64,000 nucleotides of DNA from Desulforegula conservatrix Mb1Pa. Its GTDB lineage: Bacteria; Desulfobacterota; Desulfobacteria; Desulfobacterales; Desulforegulaceae. Below are positions 28,690 to 37,273 of this stretch, piece by piece. The notes below the pieces were generated by a model that was not told the origin of the DNA, did not search any database, and was given only the letters and a program-made list of their open reading frames with translations. Location of the stretch: positions 1-64,000 of the forward strand of contig NZ_AUEY01000008.1 in assembly GCF_000426225.1 (NCBI RefSeq). The letters are read 5' to 3'. The position numbers and the translations under genes are program-made. The stretch's first letter is position 1. Each line of letters starts with the position of its first letter.

Positions 28690-29742
28690 ATGACAAGGGA
28701 AGAAAAGGGGCTGCGCCTTACCCAATCGGTCAGTGCATCCGGCTGAGCGGCAAAAATAGATCCAAAGGTTTTGGATCAGATATTGAAAGGCATTCCAAAG
28801 AAAAAAGACCCAAGACTTGTTGTTGGTTTTGACTCGGCTGACGATGCCGGCGTTTTTCTGCTTTCTGATGAAATCGCGCTGGTTCAGACCCTGGATTTTT
28901 TAACACCGCTTGTGGACGACCCGTTTGCATTTGGCCAGATTGCGGCTGCAAATTCATTGAGCGACGTATACGCAATGGGCGGCAGGCCTCTCACTGCAAT
29001 GAACATAGTCTGCTTTCCTGTCAATCTGTTTTCTGTGGAAGTTCTCAGGGAAACCCTTGCCGGTGGGCTTTCAAAGATAGAAGAGGCCGGCGCTGTTCTT
29101 GCCGGTGGTCACAGCGTTGAGGATAACGAATTCAAATACGGGCTGTCTGTAACAGGATCTGTGAATCCCTTAAAAATACTCAGGAATTCAGGCGCCAGGG
29201 AAGGTGATCTTCTTATATTGACAAAAGCCATAGGAACCGGCGTGCTTTCCACCGCCATAAAAGCTGGTGTCGCATCCTCCGGGGATGCTAATAATCTTGT
29301 GCGTACTGCATCTGAATTGAACCGGGCCGCGTCGGAGATAATGCTTAAGCATGATGTCGGCGCATGTACGGATGTGACAGGCTTCGGTCTTGCCGGTCAT
29401 GCAAGGGAGATCGCTGCGGGATCAGGACTCGGGATGATGATTGCTTCTTCCTCTGTGCCCCTTTTGCCCGGAGTTCTTGAATATGCTGGCATGGGGCTTT
29501 TGCCCGGAGGTTGCCACAGAACCATGGATTTTTGCAGCAATTATCTGAGCATAGACAAGATGATTCCAAGAAATCTGTCTGATCTTATGTTTGATCCCCA
29601 GACATCAGGCGGACTGCTTTTTACGATCAGGGAAAAAGCAGCCTTGTTTTGTGTAGATGAAATGAAAAGCGAAGGTATCGAGGCTGCGATAATTGGCCAG
29701 ATGACCGGTTCCAATCAGGCAGGAATCATTTCTGTTTTTTGA
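28690..29742 (+). CDS. selD: Selenophosphate synthase, selenocysteine-containing
   Basis: A 350-residue enzyme making selenophosphate from selenide and ATP. The normal frame starts at ATG 28690, 7 bases after GGAGA, and reads SASG, then UGA (28744-28746), then AAKIDP; the UGA falls where E. coli SelD has its active-site Cys17, and the adjacent essential Lys is kept. Beyond the UGA the frame is open to the stop, with the family motifs DSADDAGV, TLDFLTPLVDDP, GGHSVED and TDVTGFGLAGHA. The UGA is followed by a perfect hairpin, so it is decoded as selenocysteine. An automated start at TTG 28771 would lose the active site. SelA, SelB and tRNA-Sec must be elsewhere. Confidence 0.95.
28744..28777 (+). 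promoter_or_regulatory. Bacterial SECIS element of selD
   Basis: The UGA at 28744-28746 is followed, 12 bases later, by GATCCAAA (28759-28766), loop GGT, and TTTGGATC (28770-28777): an 8-bp perfect stem with a GU-containing loop. Position and loop fit bacterial SECIS elements, which bind SelB just downstream of the Sec codon. Confidence 0.85.
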
Positions 29743-29883
29743 CAGGATCAACGCCTTGATAATGATCTATTTCAAGAAGAAACCCAATATATCCGGATTT
29801 TTGGAATTGACTTATGGTACTCCTTGTGTTAACTGCACAAAGTCCAAACAGCAACTTGGTTAAGCAATATCATAAGGGGTTGA

Positions 29884-30102
29884 ATGAAAAGAGAAACCCT
29901 TAGGCAGGTCAGGGAACTGGCTTATTATAGCAGTCTCGGTCTGTCTGTGTCTTTGTCGATTTTTATCGGCCTTTTTTTCGGAATCTGGCTTGATGGTAAG
30001 ATCGGTACTACGCCTTGGTTTACATTGATTTTTCTGGGGTTTGGTATCGCTGCCGGATTCAGAAATATTGCGCTGGCTATCAGGAAGAATAGGGAAAAGT
30101 AA
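29884..30102 (+). CDS. atpZ: AtpZ-like small membrane protein
   Basis: A 72-residue protein with two membrane helices (about 15-35 and 43-63) and basic ends, of the AtpZ/AtpI family encoded at the head of ATP synthase operons. The Gly-rich GLFFGIWLDGKIG turn between the helices is typical. AtpZ has been linked to c-ring assembly and divalent cation handling. It is 5 bp ahead of atpI. Confidence 0.85.
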   Translation: MKRETLRQVRELAYYSSLGLSVSLSIFIGLFFGIWLDGKIGTTPWFTLIFLGFGIAAGFRNIALAIRKNREK

Positions 30103-30107
30103 GAAAA

Positions 30108-30494
30108 ATGCAGCCACAGGAACGAATTGTCAGATTTGTCAGTCGGTCAAACTGGGTGCTCTTCGCTTTTTTTGTACTTGTCTCTTTTTTTTGTGCTTCA
30201 AAGGGTTTTGCTTTTGGGGTTTTGAGCGGGGGAGCCATCGTCACCGTGAATTTTCACATGCTGGCAAGAACCCTTCAAAAGGCCTTTCAGCCTCCCTTTA
30301 TTGCATCCTATCAGTCAGTGATTGCCAAGTATTATTTGAGATTTCTGGTTAGCGGAATAATTATTTTTATCCTGCTTGGCCTTAAACTCGTACATCCGCT
30401 GGGACTTATTATTGGATTATCAGTGGTGGCCGCAAGCTTCATGCTAGCTACCCTGCTTGAGATTAAGAAACTAATTTTCAAGGAGGCTGTTTAG
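30108..30494 (+). CDS. atpI: ATP synthase subunit I family protein
   Basis: A 128-residue protein with four hydrophobic helices. The basic N-terminus, the second-helix GVLSGGAIVTVNFHMLART and the overall size match the ATP synthase I family, thought to help assembly of the c ring. Immediately followed by atpB with no spacer, so they share a transcript. Confidence 0.85.
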   Translation: MQPQERIVRFVSRSNWVLFAFFVLVSFFCASKGFAFGVLSGGAIVTVNFHMLARTLQKAFQPPFIASYQSVIAKYYLRFLVSGIIIFILLGLKLVHPLGLIIGLSVVAASFMLATLLEIKKLIFKEAV

Positions 30495-31184
30495 GTGGAA
30501 CATCCATTTTTATTTTTCGTCAAGCTTTTTGAGGTAGTCGGATTAGGAGGCTTCGCCCATAAATATCCTCATGTGGTTTATTCATGGGTAGTTATGGCGT
30601 TTCTGATCATCATGGGATTTCTTGCAACAAGAAAGATCTCCATGGTGCCGGGAAAACTCCAGAATGTTTTTGAAATGTTAATTTCAGGCATCGAAGATTT
30701 CATGATCGATGTGGCAGGAGAAGAGGGGCGCTGGTTTTTCCCCATAGTTGGTACGATTTTCATTTATATATTCGTATCTAACTTGGTTGGTCTGATTCCA
30801 GGATTTTTCCCGCCGACTGCTGATCTTAACACCACGTTTTCATGCGCCATCGTGGTTTTTGTAGTTACTCATTACATAGGTATCAAGTACCATGGTGTTC
30901 ATTACGTTCATCATTTTACAGGTCCTGTGTGGTGGATGATTCCGATCATAATGCCGATAGAAATTATTGGCCATTGTGCTCGCGTTCTTTCACTCTCCTT
31001 CCGTCTTTTCGGAAACATGTGCGGTCATGAACTGGTTCTCGGGATACTCTTCATGCTTGCAGGGTTTTTTCTTGCGCCGCTGCCAATCATGGCTCTCGGG
31101 ATTTTTGTCGCCCTTGTTCAGGCATTCGTTTTCTTCCTGCTGTCAGTGATGTATTTCTCCGGATCAATGGAGCATGCACACTAA
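30495..31184 (+). CDS. atpB: ATP synthase subunit a
   Basis: A 229-residue membrane subunit of Fo that forms the ion half-channels. The GTG start directly follows the atpI stop. Five to six hydrophobic helices are visible; LSFRLFGNMCGHELV holds the essential Arg of helix 5 and the Asn/His/Glu of the channel. It opens with EHPFLFF, typical of deltaproteobacterial a subunits. Confidence 0.94.
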   Translation: MEHPFLFFVKLFEVVGLGGFAHKYPHVVYSWVVMAFLIIMGFLATRKISMVPGKLQNVFEMLISGIEDFMIDVAGEEGRWFFPIVGTIFIYIFVSNLVGLIPGFFPPTADLNTTFSCAIVVFVVTHYIGIKYHGVHYVHHFTGPVWWMIPIIMPIEIIGHCARVLSLSFRLFGNMCGHELVLGILFMLAGFFLAPLPIMALGIFVALVQAFVFFLLSVMYFSGSMEHAH

Positions 31185-31285
31185 TTAAAAAGTAATACCG
31201 CTTTAGGGCTGTATATAAATTTTGATTGGGAAATGGGAAAAGTTTTTTAAATTCAATTTTTTTTCTTCAAAGGAGGAGTTTTAAA

Positions 31286-31567
31286 ATGGAAGCAAATGCA
31301 CTTCAATTCTTCATCGCATGCGTTACAGCAGCTGGTTTTGGTCTTGCAATCGCAGCATCAATGTGTGGTATAGCTCAGGGTCTTGGCCTTAAGAGCGCAG
31401 TAGAAGGTATCGCAAGAAACCCAGAAGCATCTGGTAAGGTTACTGTTACACTTCTTATCGGTCTTGCGATGATCGAATCTCTTTGTATTTATGCTCTTGT
31501 TGTTGCTCTTATTCTTATTTATGCACATCCTCAGGCAGCAGCAATCGCTAAGCTTCTTGCTAAGTAA
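31286..31567 (+). CDS. atpE: ATP synthase subunit c
   Basis: A 93-residue hairpin of two membrane helices forming the rotor ring. ATG 31286 follows AGGAGGAG at 31271-31278, so the longer frame from 31226 is not used. The ion-binding Glu64 is in helix 2, and Gln31, Ser65 and Tyr69 occupy positions that bind Na+ in Ilyobacter, while Leu66 replaces its Thr. The F1 genes are not adjacent; a split atpIBE operon is known in deltaproteobacteria. A strong terminator follows. Confidence 0.95.
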   Translation: MEANALQFFIACVTAAGFGLAIAASMCGIAQGLGLKSAVEGIARNPEASGKVTVTLLIGLAMIESLCIYALVVALILIYAHPQAAAIAKLLAK

Positions 31568-31591
31568 TTAAGCGGAAGCCATCGTTTTTAT

Positions 31592-31626
31592 AAAGCAGGA
31601 GCCTTTTGGCTTCTGCTTTTTTTTTG
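31592..31626 (+). terminator. Rho-independent terminator of the atp operon
   Basis: GCAGGAGCC, loop TTTT, GGCTTCTGC (one G-U pair), followed by a run of nine T. Located 25 bp after the atpE stop. Confidence 0.9.
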
Positions 31627-32005
31627 TGGCCTGTCAAGTGTTTCCCCTATTTTATTGACACTGCGTCAAAAAGTATCAAAATAACGCTTTTTTTGTTTGA
31701 AAAGTTTTGTATTTGATTATAAATAGTTAATCATGAGTGTTCGCCTCTAAATCTTTCCTTGTTTTGAGCTTTTCCGTTATTGTTTATTTGTCTTAAGATA
31801 CTTTTCCATTAAGCGTCTGTTTTGGCTCCCCTTTTTCATTGCTTTGTGGGATTTCAGCTTCTGCGCGGTTGAGTAAGTTCAGGATAAGATTAAAGCGAAT
31901 ATCATAATCCCTTTCCCCGGGGTTTAATATCCAATAAACAGATCTTATATTAGTTATAACAGGCTGTATTTTTATTCCATTATGGCAAGCATGAAGGAGG
32001 CTAAG
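31627..32005. other. Gene-free stretch upstream of the recombinase-tail gene
   Basis: About 380 AT-rich bases with no open frame of coding character and none of the repeat families. It presumably holds the promoter of the 32006 gene. Nothing specific could be recognised apart from a CCCCGGGG-centred palindrome near 31915-31922. Confidence 0.5.
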
Positions 32006-32599
32006 ATGAACGAGTTCTTAAAGCATTTGCGGAGTTCAAGCAAGGATCGTCAGCATCCTCAGAGCCAGCAGAGAGGACAGCAGTACGACCCTAATTTCCA
32101 GGATAGAAGAACGGGAAACGAGAGAAGGCACTCTCCTCATCATCGTCCAAGGTATGATTCTGATGAAATGCCGGAAATATTTGACCGTATAAGTTATTTT
32201 CTTGAAAAATTGACCGAACAGCAGGTAAGAATAGCGGCTGCCAAGGAAAAACTGGCCGAGACCGAAGAACGAAGAAATCTTATTCTTGAGGCAATAGAAG
32301 CCCATCTTGGCGATTTCATGGGTTCAATTGCAGAAGGCGGGATACAGGTCGAAAGAGAGGAAGAATCGCCCGCGATTATTATTCCTGAAAATCTGGACAA
32401 GAAAATTGAAGAAAGAATAGCCGAACGTCAGGCCGGTCTCGTTGACCGGGGTATGATTGTCCAGATGGTAAAAAAAATGAGAAAGCAGGGGTCAACATAT
32501 GAGCAGATAGCCAAATTTCTTGATGATGAGGGTATTCCAACTTTCTCCAAGAAAGGCAAATGGCATGCTCAGACCATTCACCGGCTATGCAAGGCATAA
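32006..32599 (+). CDS. Coiled-coil protein with serine-recombinase-type C-terminal domain
   Basis: A 197-residue protein; AAGGAGG 5 bases before ATG 32006 fixes the start. The N-terminal 60 residues are Gln/Arg/His-rich and disordered, a coiled coil follows (about 65-105), and the last 50 residues (TYEQIAKFLDDEGIPT, KGKWHAQTIHRLCKA) match the Recombinase DNA-binding helix-turn-helix of large serine recombinases. No resolvase catalytic domain is present. A DNA-binding protein is inferred; it may be derived from a recombinase tail or be a regulator. Confidence 0.65.
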   Translation: MNEFLKHLRSSSKDRQHPQSQQRGQQYDPNFQDRRTGNERRHSPHHRPRYDSDEMPEIFDRISYFLEKLTEQQVRIAAAKEKLAETEERRNLILEAIEAHLGDFMGSIAEGGIQVEREEESPAIIIPENLDKKIEERIAERQAGLVDRGMIVQMVKKMRKQGSTYEQIAKFLDDEGIPTFSKKGKWHAQTIHRLCKA

Positions 32600-32658
32600 T
32601 CCCAGCTTAAACATGCATGGGATGCCTGTTACATTATTTGGCTTTTTTCGAAATGGAT

Positions 32659-32698
32659 GGGATCAAAAATTATAATGATTTTTGATCCCTTTATTTTT
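32659..32698. terminator. Bidirectional terminator between convergent genes
   Basis: GGGATCAAAAAT and ATTTTTGATCCC form a near-perfect hairpin with T-rich sequence on the plus side and A-rich sequence on the minus side. It sits between the 32006 gene and the convergent thiol peroxidase gene. Confidence 0.75.
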
Positions 32699-33198
32699 CA
32701 GCTCACCGCTTTTAGCGCGTCTTCATAGTTTGGTTCCGAAGTGGTTTCATTTACGAGTTCAGAGTAAATTACATTCCCTTTTTCATTCACTACAATAACT
32801 GATCTGGCGAGAAGTCCTGACAGAGGACTGTCAATAATGGTTACGCCGTATTTTTCTCCAAACTGTCCTGTCCTGAAATCAGATACTGAGTGTACCTTTT
32901 CTATACCCTCAGCTCCGCAGAATCTTGCATGAGCAAAAGGAAGGTCCTTTGAAACACATAGTATTACTGTGTTATCGAGCTTAGATGCTGCTTCGTTGAA
33001 TTTTCTTACTGAAGTAGCGCATACAGGAGTATCTATGCTTGGAAAAATGTTAAGGATAACCTTTTTACCTTTCAGATCTGAAAGTTTTATTTCTGTAAGA
33101 TCTGTCTTTACAAGGGTGAAATCAGGTGCGAAGGAGCCGTTACTCGGGATCTCTCCGCATGTATTGATAGTGTTGCCTTGAAGAGCTGTTTTTGCCAT
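32698..33198 (-). CDS. tpx: Thiol peroxidase Tpx
   Basis: A 166-residue atypical 2-Cys peroxiredoxin reducing alkyl hydroperoxides with electrons from thioredoxin. The peroxidatic Cys60 is in PSIDTPVCATS and the resolving Cys94 in HARFCGAEG, matching Cys61 and Cys95 of E. coli Tpx. The start at 33198 follows GGAGAAC; a 4-codon longer frame exists. It probably acts in the oxidative stress defence of an anaerobe. Confidence 0.95.
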   Translation of the reverse strand: MAKTALQGNTINTCGEIPSNGSFAPDFTLVKTDLTEIKLSDLKGKKVILNIFPSIDTPVCATSVRKFNEAASKLDNTVILCVSKDLPFAHARFCGAEGIEKVHSVSDFRTGQFGEKYGVTIIDSPLSGLLARSVIVVNEKGNVIYSELVNETTSEPNYEDALKAVS

Positions 33199-33231
33199 GA
33201 TGTTCTCCATTTTTTTAGTTTGATAATAGTT

Positions 33232-33386
33232 GACATGGTCGCAAAAAGCCTGATTCCCGTAATTCCGGCGGGGACTGTCCCTATGAAAACCGGGAGCCGG
33301 AATCCAGAAGTAGCTGAAAAAACAGGATACCGGATCAAGTCCGGTATGACGCCGATGCCTTTATCGACCTTTTTGCGAGTCCATCA
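33232..33386 (+). repeat. Family-A dispersed repeat, copy A6
   Basis: Full-length copy: GACATGGTCGCAAAAAGCC at the left, AATTCCGGCGGGGACTGTCC with AACCGGGAGCCGGAAT, then TACCGGATCAAGTCCGGTA, and CTTTTTGCGAGTCCATCA at the right. It lies upstream of tpx, and could separate its promoter from the region beyond. The 33199-33690 gap holds this and the degenerate copy A7. Confidence 0.9.
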
Positions 33387-33486
33387 AAGATGCCGAATAA
33401 AAAACAAGGATCTTATCAAGATATGTTCCCGTTTGTTTAACAATGGTATAAATATGATAAAATTCAAAAGCCTTATTCTCGTTTTT

Positions 33487-33588
33487 CCGTAGCATTTCTG
33501 GATCAGGACGTATCTGAGAATACTTTATGTCTGATCAGGCCCGGCATGATGCTTAAACAAGTTTCTGGCTTTTTGATAGACCATCAAG
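33487..33588 (+). repeat. Degenerate family-A repeat, copy A7
   Basis: Recognisable fragments only: TTTCTGGATCAGGACG, TATCTGAGAATACTT, CTGATCAGGCCCGGCATGATG and CTGGCTTTTTGATAGACCATCA. The left terminal repeat is missing or too diverged to see. An old, decayed copy. Confidence 0.55.
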
Positions 33589-33690
33589 ATACATTTAACA
33601 TAAAATATTCATAATGAACCCTTATTCAAGTTCAGGTTATAAATTATTTGTATGCGGCCTGGATTATTATATAAATGAGCGGGAGAAGTA

Positions 33691-34263
33691 ATGATTAAAT
33701 ATACTGGCATAAATCATCTGGCTTTGGCAACAGGCAATCTGGAAGAAACGATCACTTTCTGGAGAGACCTTCTTGGGTTTCGCATGGTTCTTGGATATGG
33801 CCATGATGGGTACAGGCAGTATTTTTTTGAAATTTCCCCAACCGACCTTATTGCTTTTTTTGAATGGAGGGAGGTTGAGCCGCTTCACTTTAAAGACCAC
33901 GGTGTCCCTGTCAAAGGGTCGTATGGATTCGATCACGTTTCAATAGGTGTCGCAACAGAGAAGGATCTCAGACATTTGAAGGACAAACTGGAAGCTGCGG
34001 GAATATGGGTTTCTGAAGTGGTTGATCATGGATTTATTCTGTCAATATATTCATTTGACCCGAATAATATTCCTGTGGAATTTAGCTCTTATGTCGAAGG
34101 CGTTGATATTCGAAAAAAACCAGTTTTCAAGGATTCAAATCCTTGTCCGGCCGCAGCTTCCGGATCTGAGCCAAATTCCGGGGTATGGTGTGAGGTCGGA
34201 TCATATACTCCGCGATCAGAATGGGTTTCATACCCTGGAGACGGTAAAAAGCTTTTTGACTGA
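33691..34263 (+). CDS. VOC-family (glyoxalase/dioxygenase fold) protein
   Basis: A 190-residue protein. NHLALATGNLEETITFWRDL is the typical first beta-alpha-beta module, and GFDHVSIGVATEKDL the second; the conserved His and Glu metal ligands (HLAL, HVSIG, VEFSSYVEG) are kept, so a metal-dependent lyase, isomerase or dioxygenase is likely. The substrate is unknown. GGGAGAAG precedes the ATG. The last 40 residues are Pro/Ser-rich. Confidence 0.82.
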   Translation: MIKYTGINHLALATGNLEETITFWRDLLGFRMVLGYGHDGYRQYFFEISPTDLIAFFEWREVEPLHFKDHGVPVKGSYGFDHVSIGVATEKDLRHLKDKLEAAGIWVSEVVDHGFILSIYSFDPNNIPVEFSSYVEGVDIRKKPVFKDSNPCPAAASGSEPNSGVWCEVGSYTPRSEWVSYPGDGKKLFD

Positions 34264-34301
34264 TAGCCCGGTGCTCTTATAGGTTCTTTTCTTCGAAAAT
34301 A

Positions 34302-34691
34302 TTATTTCGAAAGCACATGTTTTTCAGGGGTAAAACAGGTCATTATAGCTTCAAAAATGATTTCACCATCAACCGATACTTTTGTTTTGACTATAAGCTT
34401 TTTACCTGATTTTGATTCGATTGATGCCATGGCAACAGCCTTTTTGCCGGTAACCGCAGGTTTTAAGAATTTTGAATCTGCCGAGCCAAGAACTACATTC
34501 GGATGATTGACAGCAAGCATGGCTGCGTAATCTGCAAGGCCAAATATAAAGCCTCCATGGACAAGTCCTGAGTCATCAGCCGACATATCTCCGGTCAGTT
34601 CCATTTCAACTGTTGACTTTCCGTCTTCAAGGGCGGTTGGTACTCCGCATAATTTTTTTGAAATAGACTTGTGTGTATTAATATTCAACAT
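34302..34691 (-). CDS. Hotdog-fold thioesterase (PaaI-like)
   Basis: A 129-residue single hotdog-fold protein. GLVHGGFIFGLADYAAMLAVN is the active-site helix segment (the His-Gly-Gly with a later Asp). Acyl-CoA thioesterases of this type clear stalled acyl-CoA thioesters. It lies between converging and diverging genes with no operon partner. Confidence 0.82.
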   Translation of the reverse strand: MLNINTHKSISKKLCGVPTALEDGKSTVEMELTGDMSADDSGLVHGGFIFGLADYAAMLAVNHPNVVLGSADSKFLKPAVTGKKAVAMASIESKSGKKLIVKTKVSVDGEIIFEAIMTCFTPEKHVLSK

Positions 34692-34719
34692 TTCATCTGT
34701 CCTTATAAAAGCTTACGGC

Positions 34720-35958
34720 TCAATCACCTATTGTTTTCAGCTGAAAGGAAAAAATACTACCATTTTTACCGTCGCTTTCAACCCAAATTTTGCCTGAATG
34801 CGAGATTACAGCTAATCTGCAGAAAGTCAGGCCAAGACCGGTTGAGTAATTTGATCCGCGGCTTTTCTGGGTAATCTGGAAATATTTGTCAAAAATAAGC
34901 TCGTGGAATGCTGGTTCAATTCCCGGGCCTTTGTCTTTTACAAAAAATACTATTTTGCCCTTCTGGGGTTTTGTAAAACCTACTTCAATATATTCGTTTG
35001 CCGTAGAATAGTTTATGGCATTCATAAGAAGGTTTTGCATAACCCTTGTGAGGAGATCCCTGTCTCCCATGAAATAGGATGTTTTGTCTGATTCAGAAGG
35101 AAATTTCTCAATTATTTTTACTCCCCTGTTCCTTGCAAGGCTTATTATGCGGGATACTGACTCTTTTAAAAAATCCTCTGGTTCAAGCTTTTCCATGATC
35201 AGGGGCATTATTTTTTCCTCAAGTCTTGATATATCGAGAAGATTGAGGATCATTCTGTAAAGAGTATCACAGCCTGACTGAGCTGCTGCAACGTGCTCCT
35301 TGTTTTCGCTGGATGAGGTATAGTTTAGTATGTCCAGGTTTGCGGTTACTTCAGAAATAGGGCCTTTTAGATCGTGTATGAGCATTTTGAAAAGATCTGA
35401 TTTAAGCGATTCAAGCTTTTTTAGCTGTCTGTTCTTCAGAGTCAGGGTTTTCTGGCTTTGTTTGAGCGTTTCTGCCAGTCTGAAATTCTCAAGTGCGCTT
35501 ATTACATTTCCTGATACAGACAAAATAAGCTCCTGTTCAGGTTTGCTGAAACAGTCCTGGCCTTTTTTTTCAGTAAGGTTGATTACCCCGATAACCTTGT
35601 TGCCACTGAATACAGGTGCAAGAAAATATGACTTTTTTTGGTACCTTCCCATTTTTGTGGGTAAAGCCTCTGATGATTTTTCGGAGTTTATCAAGAGGGC
35701 CTTTTTGTTTTTGACAACCCAAACAGATGGAGCCTCTTCGCTAAGAGGTTGTTTTATGCCAATAAGATCAGGGTTTGTTGACGCCACGACCTCTATATTC
35801 TTGGCTTTGACAAGCATTATCGAACCTTTTTCTGCTCCGACAGCCTCGACTATTTTATGGATAATTTCTTTTACCTTCTTATGAAAATCCATGGATGAAT
35901 TATTGGAAATTCTGGTTATCTCAATAAGCATTTCAAGAATCTTTTCTTTGTTATTCAT
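34720..35958 (-). CDS. GAF-domain sensor histidine kinase
   Basis: A 412-residue soluble kinase. A GAF domain spans about residues 15-160, a short coiled coil follows, the phosphoacceptor His195 is in LIHDLKGPISE, and the ATPase domain has the N box NLLMNAINYS, the G1 box DKGPGIEP and the G2 box TGLGLTFC. There are no membrane helices, so it senses an internal signal. The start at 35958 is preceded by GGTGATG; a start 4 codons earlier is possible. It probably pairs with the REC-TPR gene upstream on the same strand. Confidence 0.88.
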   Translation of the reverse strand: MNNKEKILEMLIEITRISNNSSMDFHKKVKEIIHKIVEAVGAEKGSIMLVKAKNIEVVASTNPDLIGIKQPLSEEAPSVWVVKNKKALLINSEKSSEALPTKMGRYQKKSYFLAPVFSGNKVIGVINLTEKKGQDCFSKPEQELILSVSGNVISALENFRLAETLKQSQKTLTLKNRQLKKLESLKSDLFKMLIHDLKGPISEVTANLDILNYTSSSENKEHVAAAQSGCDTLYRMILNLLDISRLEEKIMPLIMEKLEPEDFLKESVSRIISLARNRGVKIIEKFPSESDKTSYFMGDRDLLTRVMQNLLMNAINYSTANEYIEVGFTKPQKGKIVFFVKDKGPGIEPAFHELIFDKYFQITQKSRGSNYSTGLGLTFCRLAVISHSGKIWVESDGKNGSIFSFQLKTIGD

Positions 35959-36121
35959 CAACATCACCATATTTATCTGATTAGCTCAAAGTCATGGAAT
36001 ATAATTGTCGAAGTCCATGAAGCTGTTTTTTTTGAGAGGGTGCAAACATTTATTTAAATCATCACAGGTAGAAATAACATATATGTATCCATGACAAGAA
36101 GGCATAGCTGTCTTAGCTAAA

Positions 36122-37273
36122 TTAAACATTATTACGCATCAGGTCCTTTGCTTCCTGGTTATCAGGATCAATATCAAGAACTGTCTTAAGGATGCCATCA
36201 GCCCTTAAGGATCTGCCGTCCGCTATGTATATTTTGGCCAGAGAAAGTTTCAGGTCAACATTGTCAGGCATCTTGGGTTCGATCTTTATCAGGAGATTCA
36301 TGGCTCTGTTGGTGTCTTCATTAAGAAGATGGATTTTTGCCAGTTTGTACATAAGATCGTATCTGTCCTGGTAGGATGCAATAAGTTCTTCGATAAGTGA
36401 TTGGGCATAATCAAAGGCTTCATTTTCAAAGCAGAATAATGCTATTTCCTCTTTGAGTGTATCTGAAGATCCTGAGAGTGCAAATGCCTTATCAAGGACA
36501 GTTTTTCCTTTTGAGATATTTTTTTTCTGTATCAGGAGCTTTGCAAAATTAATTGATCTGTCGAGTTGTCTCGGGCTTATTTCCATTGCTTTTTCATAGA
36601 ATTTTACAGCCATATCGACATTGTTGCGTTTCATGTTTATCTCACCGAGGTAATGGAAGGCATAAACATCCAGCCTGTTCATCTTGGCTGCTTTTATGAA
36701 CCATTTTTCGGCTTCATCTAAATCATTTTTAAGATAGTGCAGATGTGCAATTGTTCTTATGGGCCTTGAAGACAAAGGATCTGAATTCATGGCTTCAGTA
36801 GCCCAGATGATTGCTTCGTCAATATTGCCTTTTTCCTCAAGATCCCTTGACGCTTTCAGGTATTTTGTCATGTGGCTGGGATTCTGGCACTGTTCCATTA
36901 CTTTTTCAATTTTATCACCAAGTGATTTCACTGTAAGGGGCTTAAGTATATATGCATCAATATCTGATTCTGCTGCCTGGGCAACTATGTCCCTTGAGTT
37001 TTCGGCGGTGATCATGATTATGGGCATGTCCCTGAGTACCCGGTCTTCCCTTATTTTGTCGAGAAGTTCTATCCCTGTCATTACTGGCATGTTCCAGTCA
37101 ATTATGGCAAGATCACTGGGCTCTTTTCTAAGGATGTTAAGGCCTTCCCGGCCATTAAAGGCTATCCTGACCCTGTTGCCAATATTAAGGATTTTCAGCA
37201 TGGCCCTTATGGACTTGCACATGCTCTCCATGTCGTCAACTATTAGAATATTTATGTTATTTAGGTCTATCAT
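36122..37273 (-). CDS. Response regulator with tetratricopeptide repeats
   Basis: A 383-residue protein with an N-terminal receiver domain (acidic pair DD 13-14, phosphoacceptor Asp59 in AIIDWNMPV, Lys in ILKPL) and no DNA-binding domain; instead about six TPR-like units fill residues 150-383. Output is therefore likely through protein-protein contact. It is about 160 bp upstream of the GAF kinase gene and on the same strand, a plausible pair. Confidence 0.88.
   Translation of the reverse strand: MIDLNNINILIVDDMESMCKSIRAMLKILNIGNRVRIAFNGREGLNILRKEPSDLAIIDWNMPVMTGIELLDKIREDRVLRDMPIIMITAENSRDIVAQAAESDIDAYILKPLTVKSLGDKIEKVMEQCQNPSHMTKYLKASRDLEEKGNIDEAIIWATEAMNSDPLSSRPIRTIAHLHYLKNDLDEAEKWFIKAAKMNRLDVYAFHYLGEINMKRNNVDMAVKFYEKAMEISPRQLDRSINFAKLLIQKKNISKGKTVLDKAFALSGSSDTLKEEIALFCFENEAFDYAQSLIEELIASYQDRYDLMYKLAKIHLLNEDTNRAMNLLIKIEPKMPDNVDLKLSLAKIYIADGRSLRADGILKTVLDIDPDNQEAKDLMRNNV

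Noticed and set aside
28771-29742. SelD starting at TTG 28771
   Set aside because: Would remove the catalytic Sec/Lys region; the frame is open through UGA with a SECIS hairpin.
33178-33492. Plus-strand open frame across the tpx upstream region
   Set aside because: Spans repeat A6 and runs antisense over the tpx start; no coding features.
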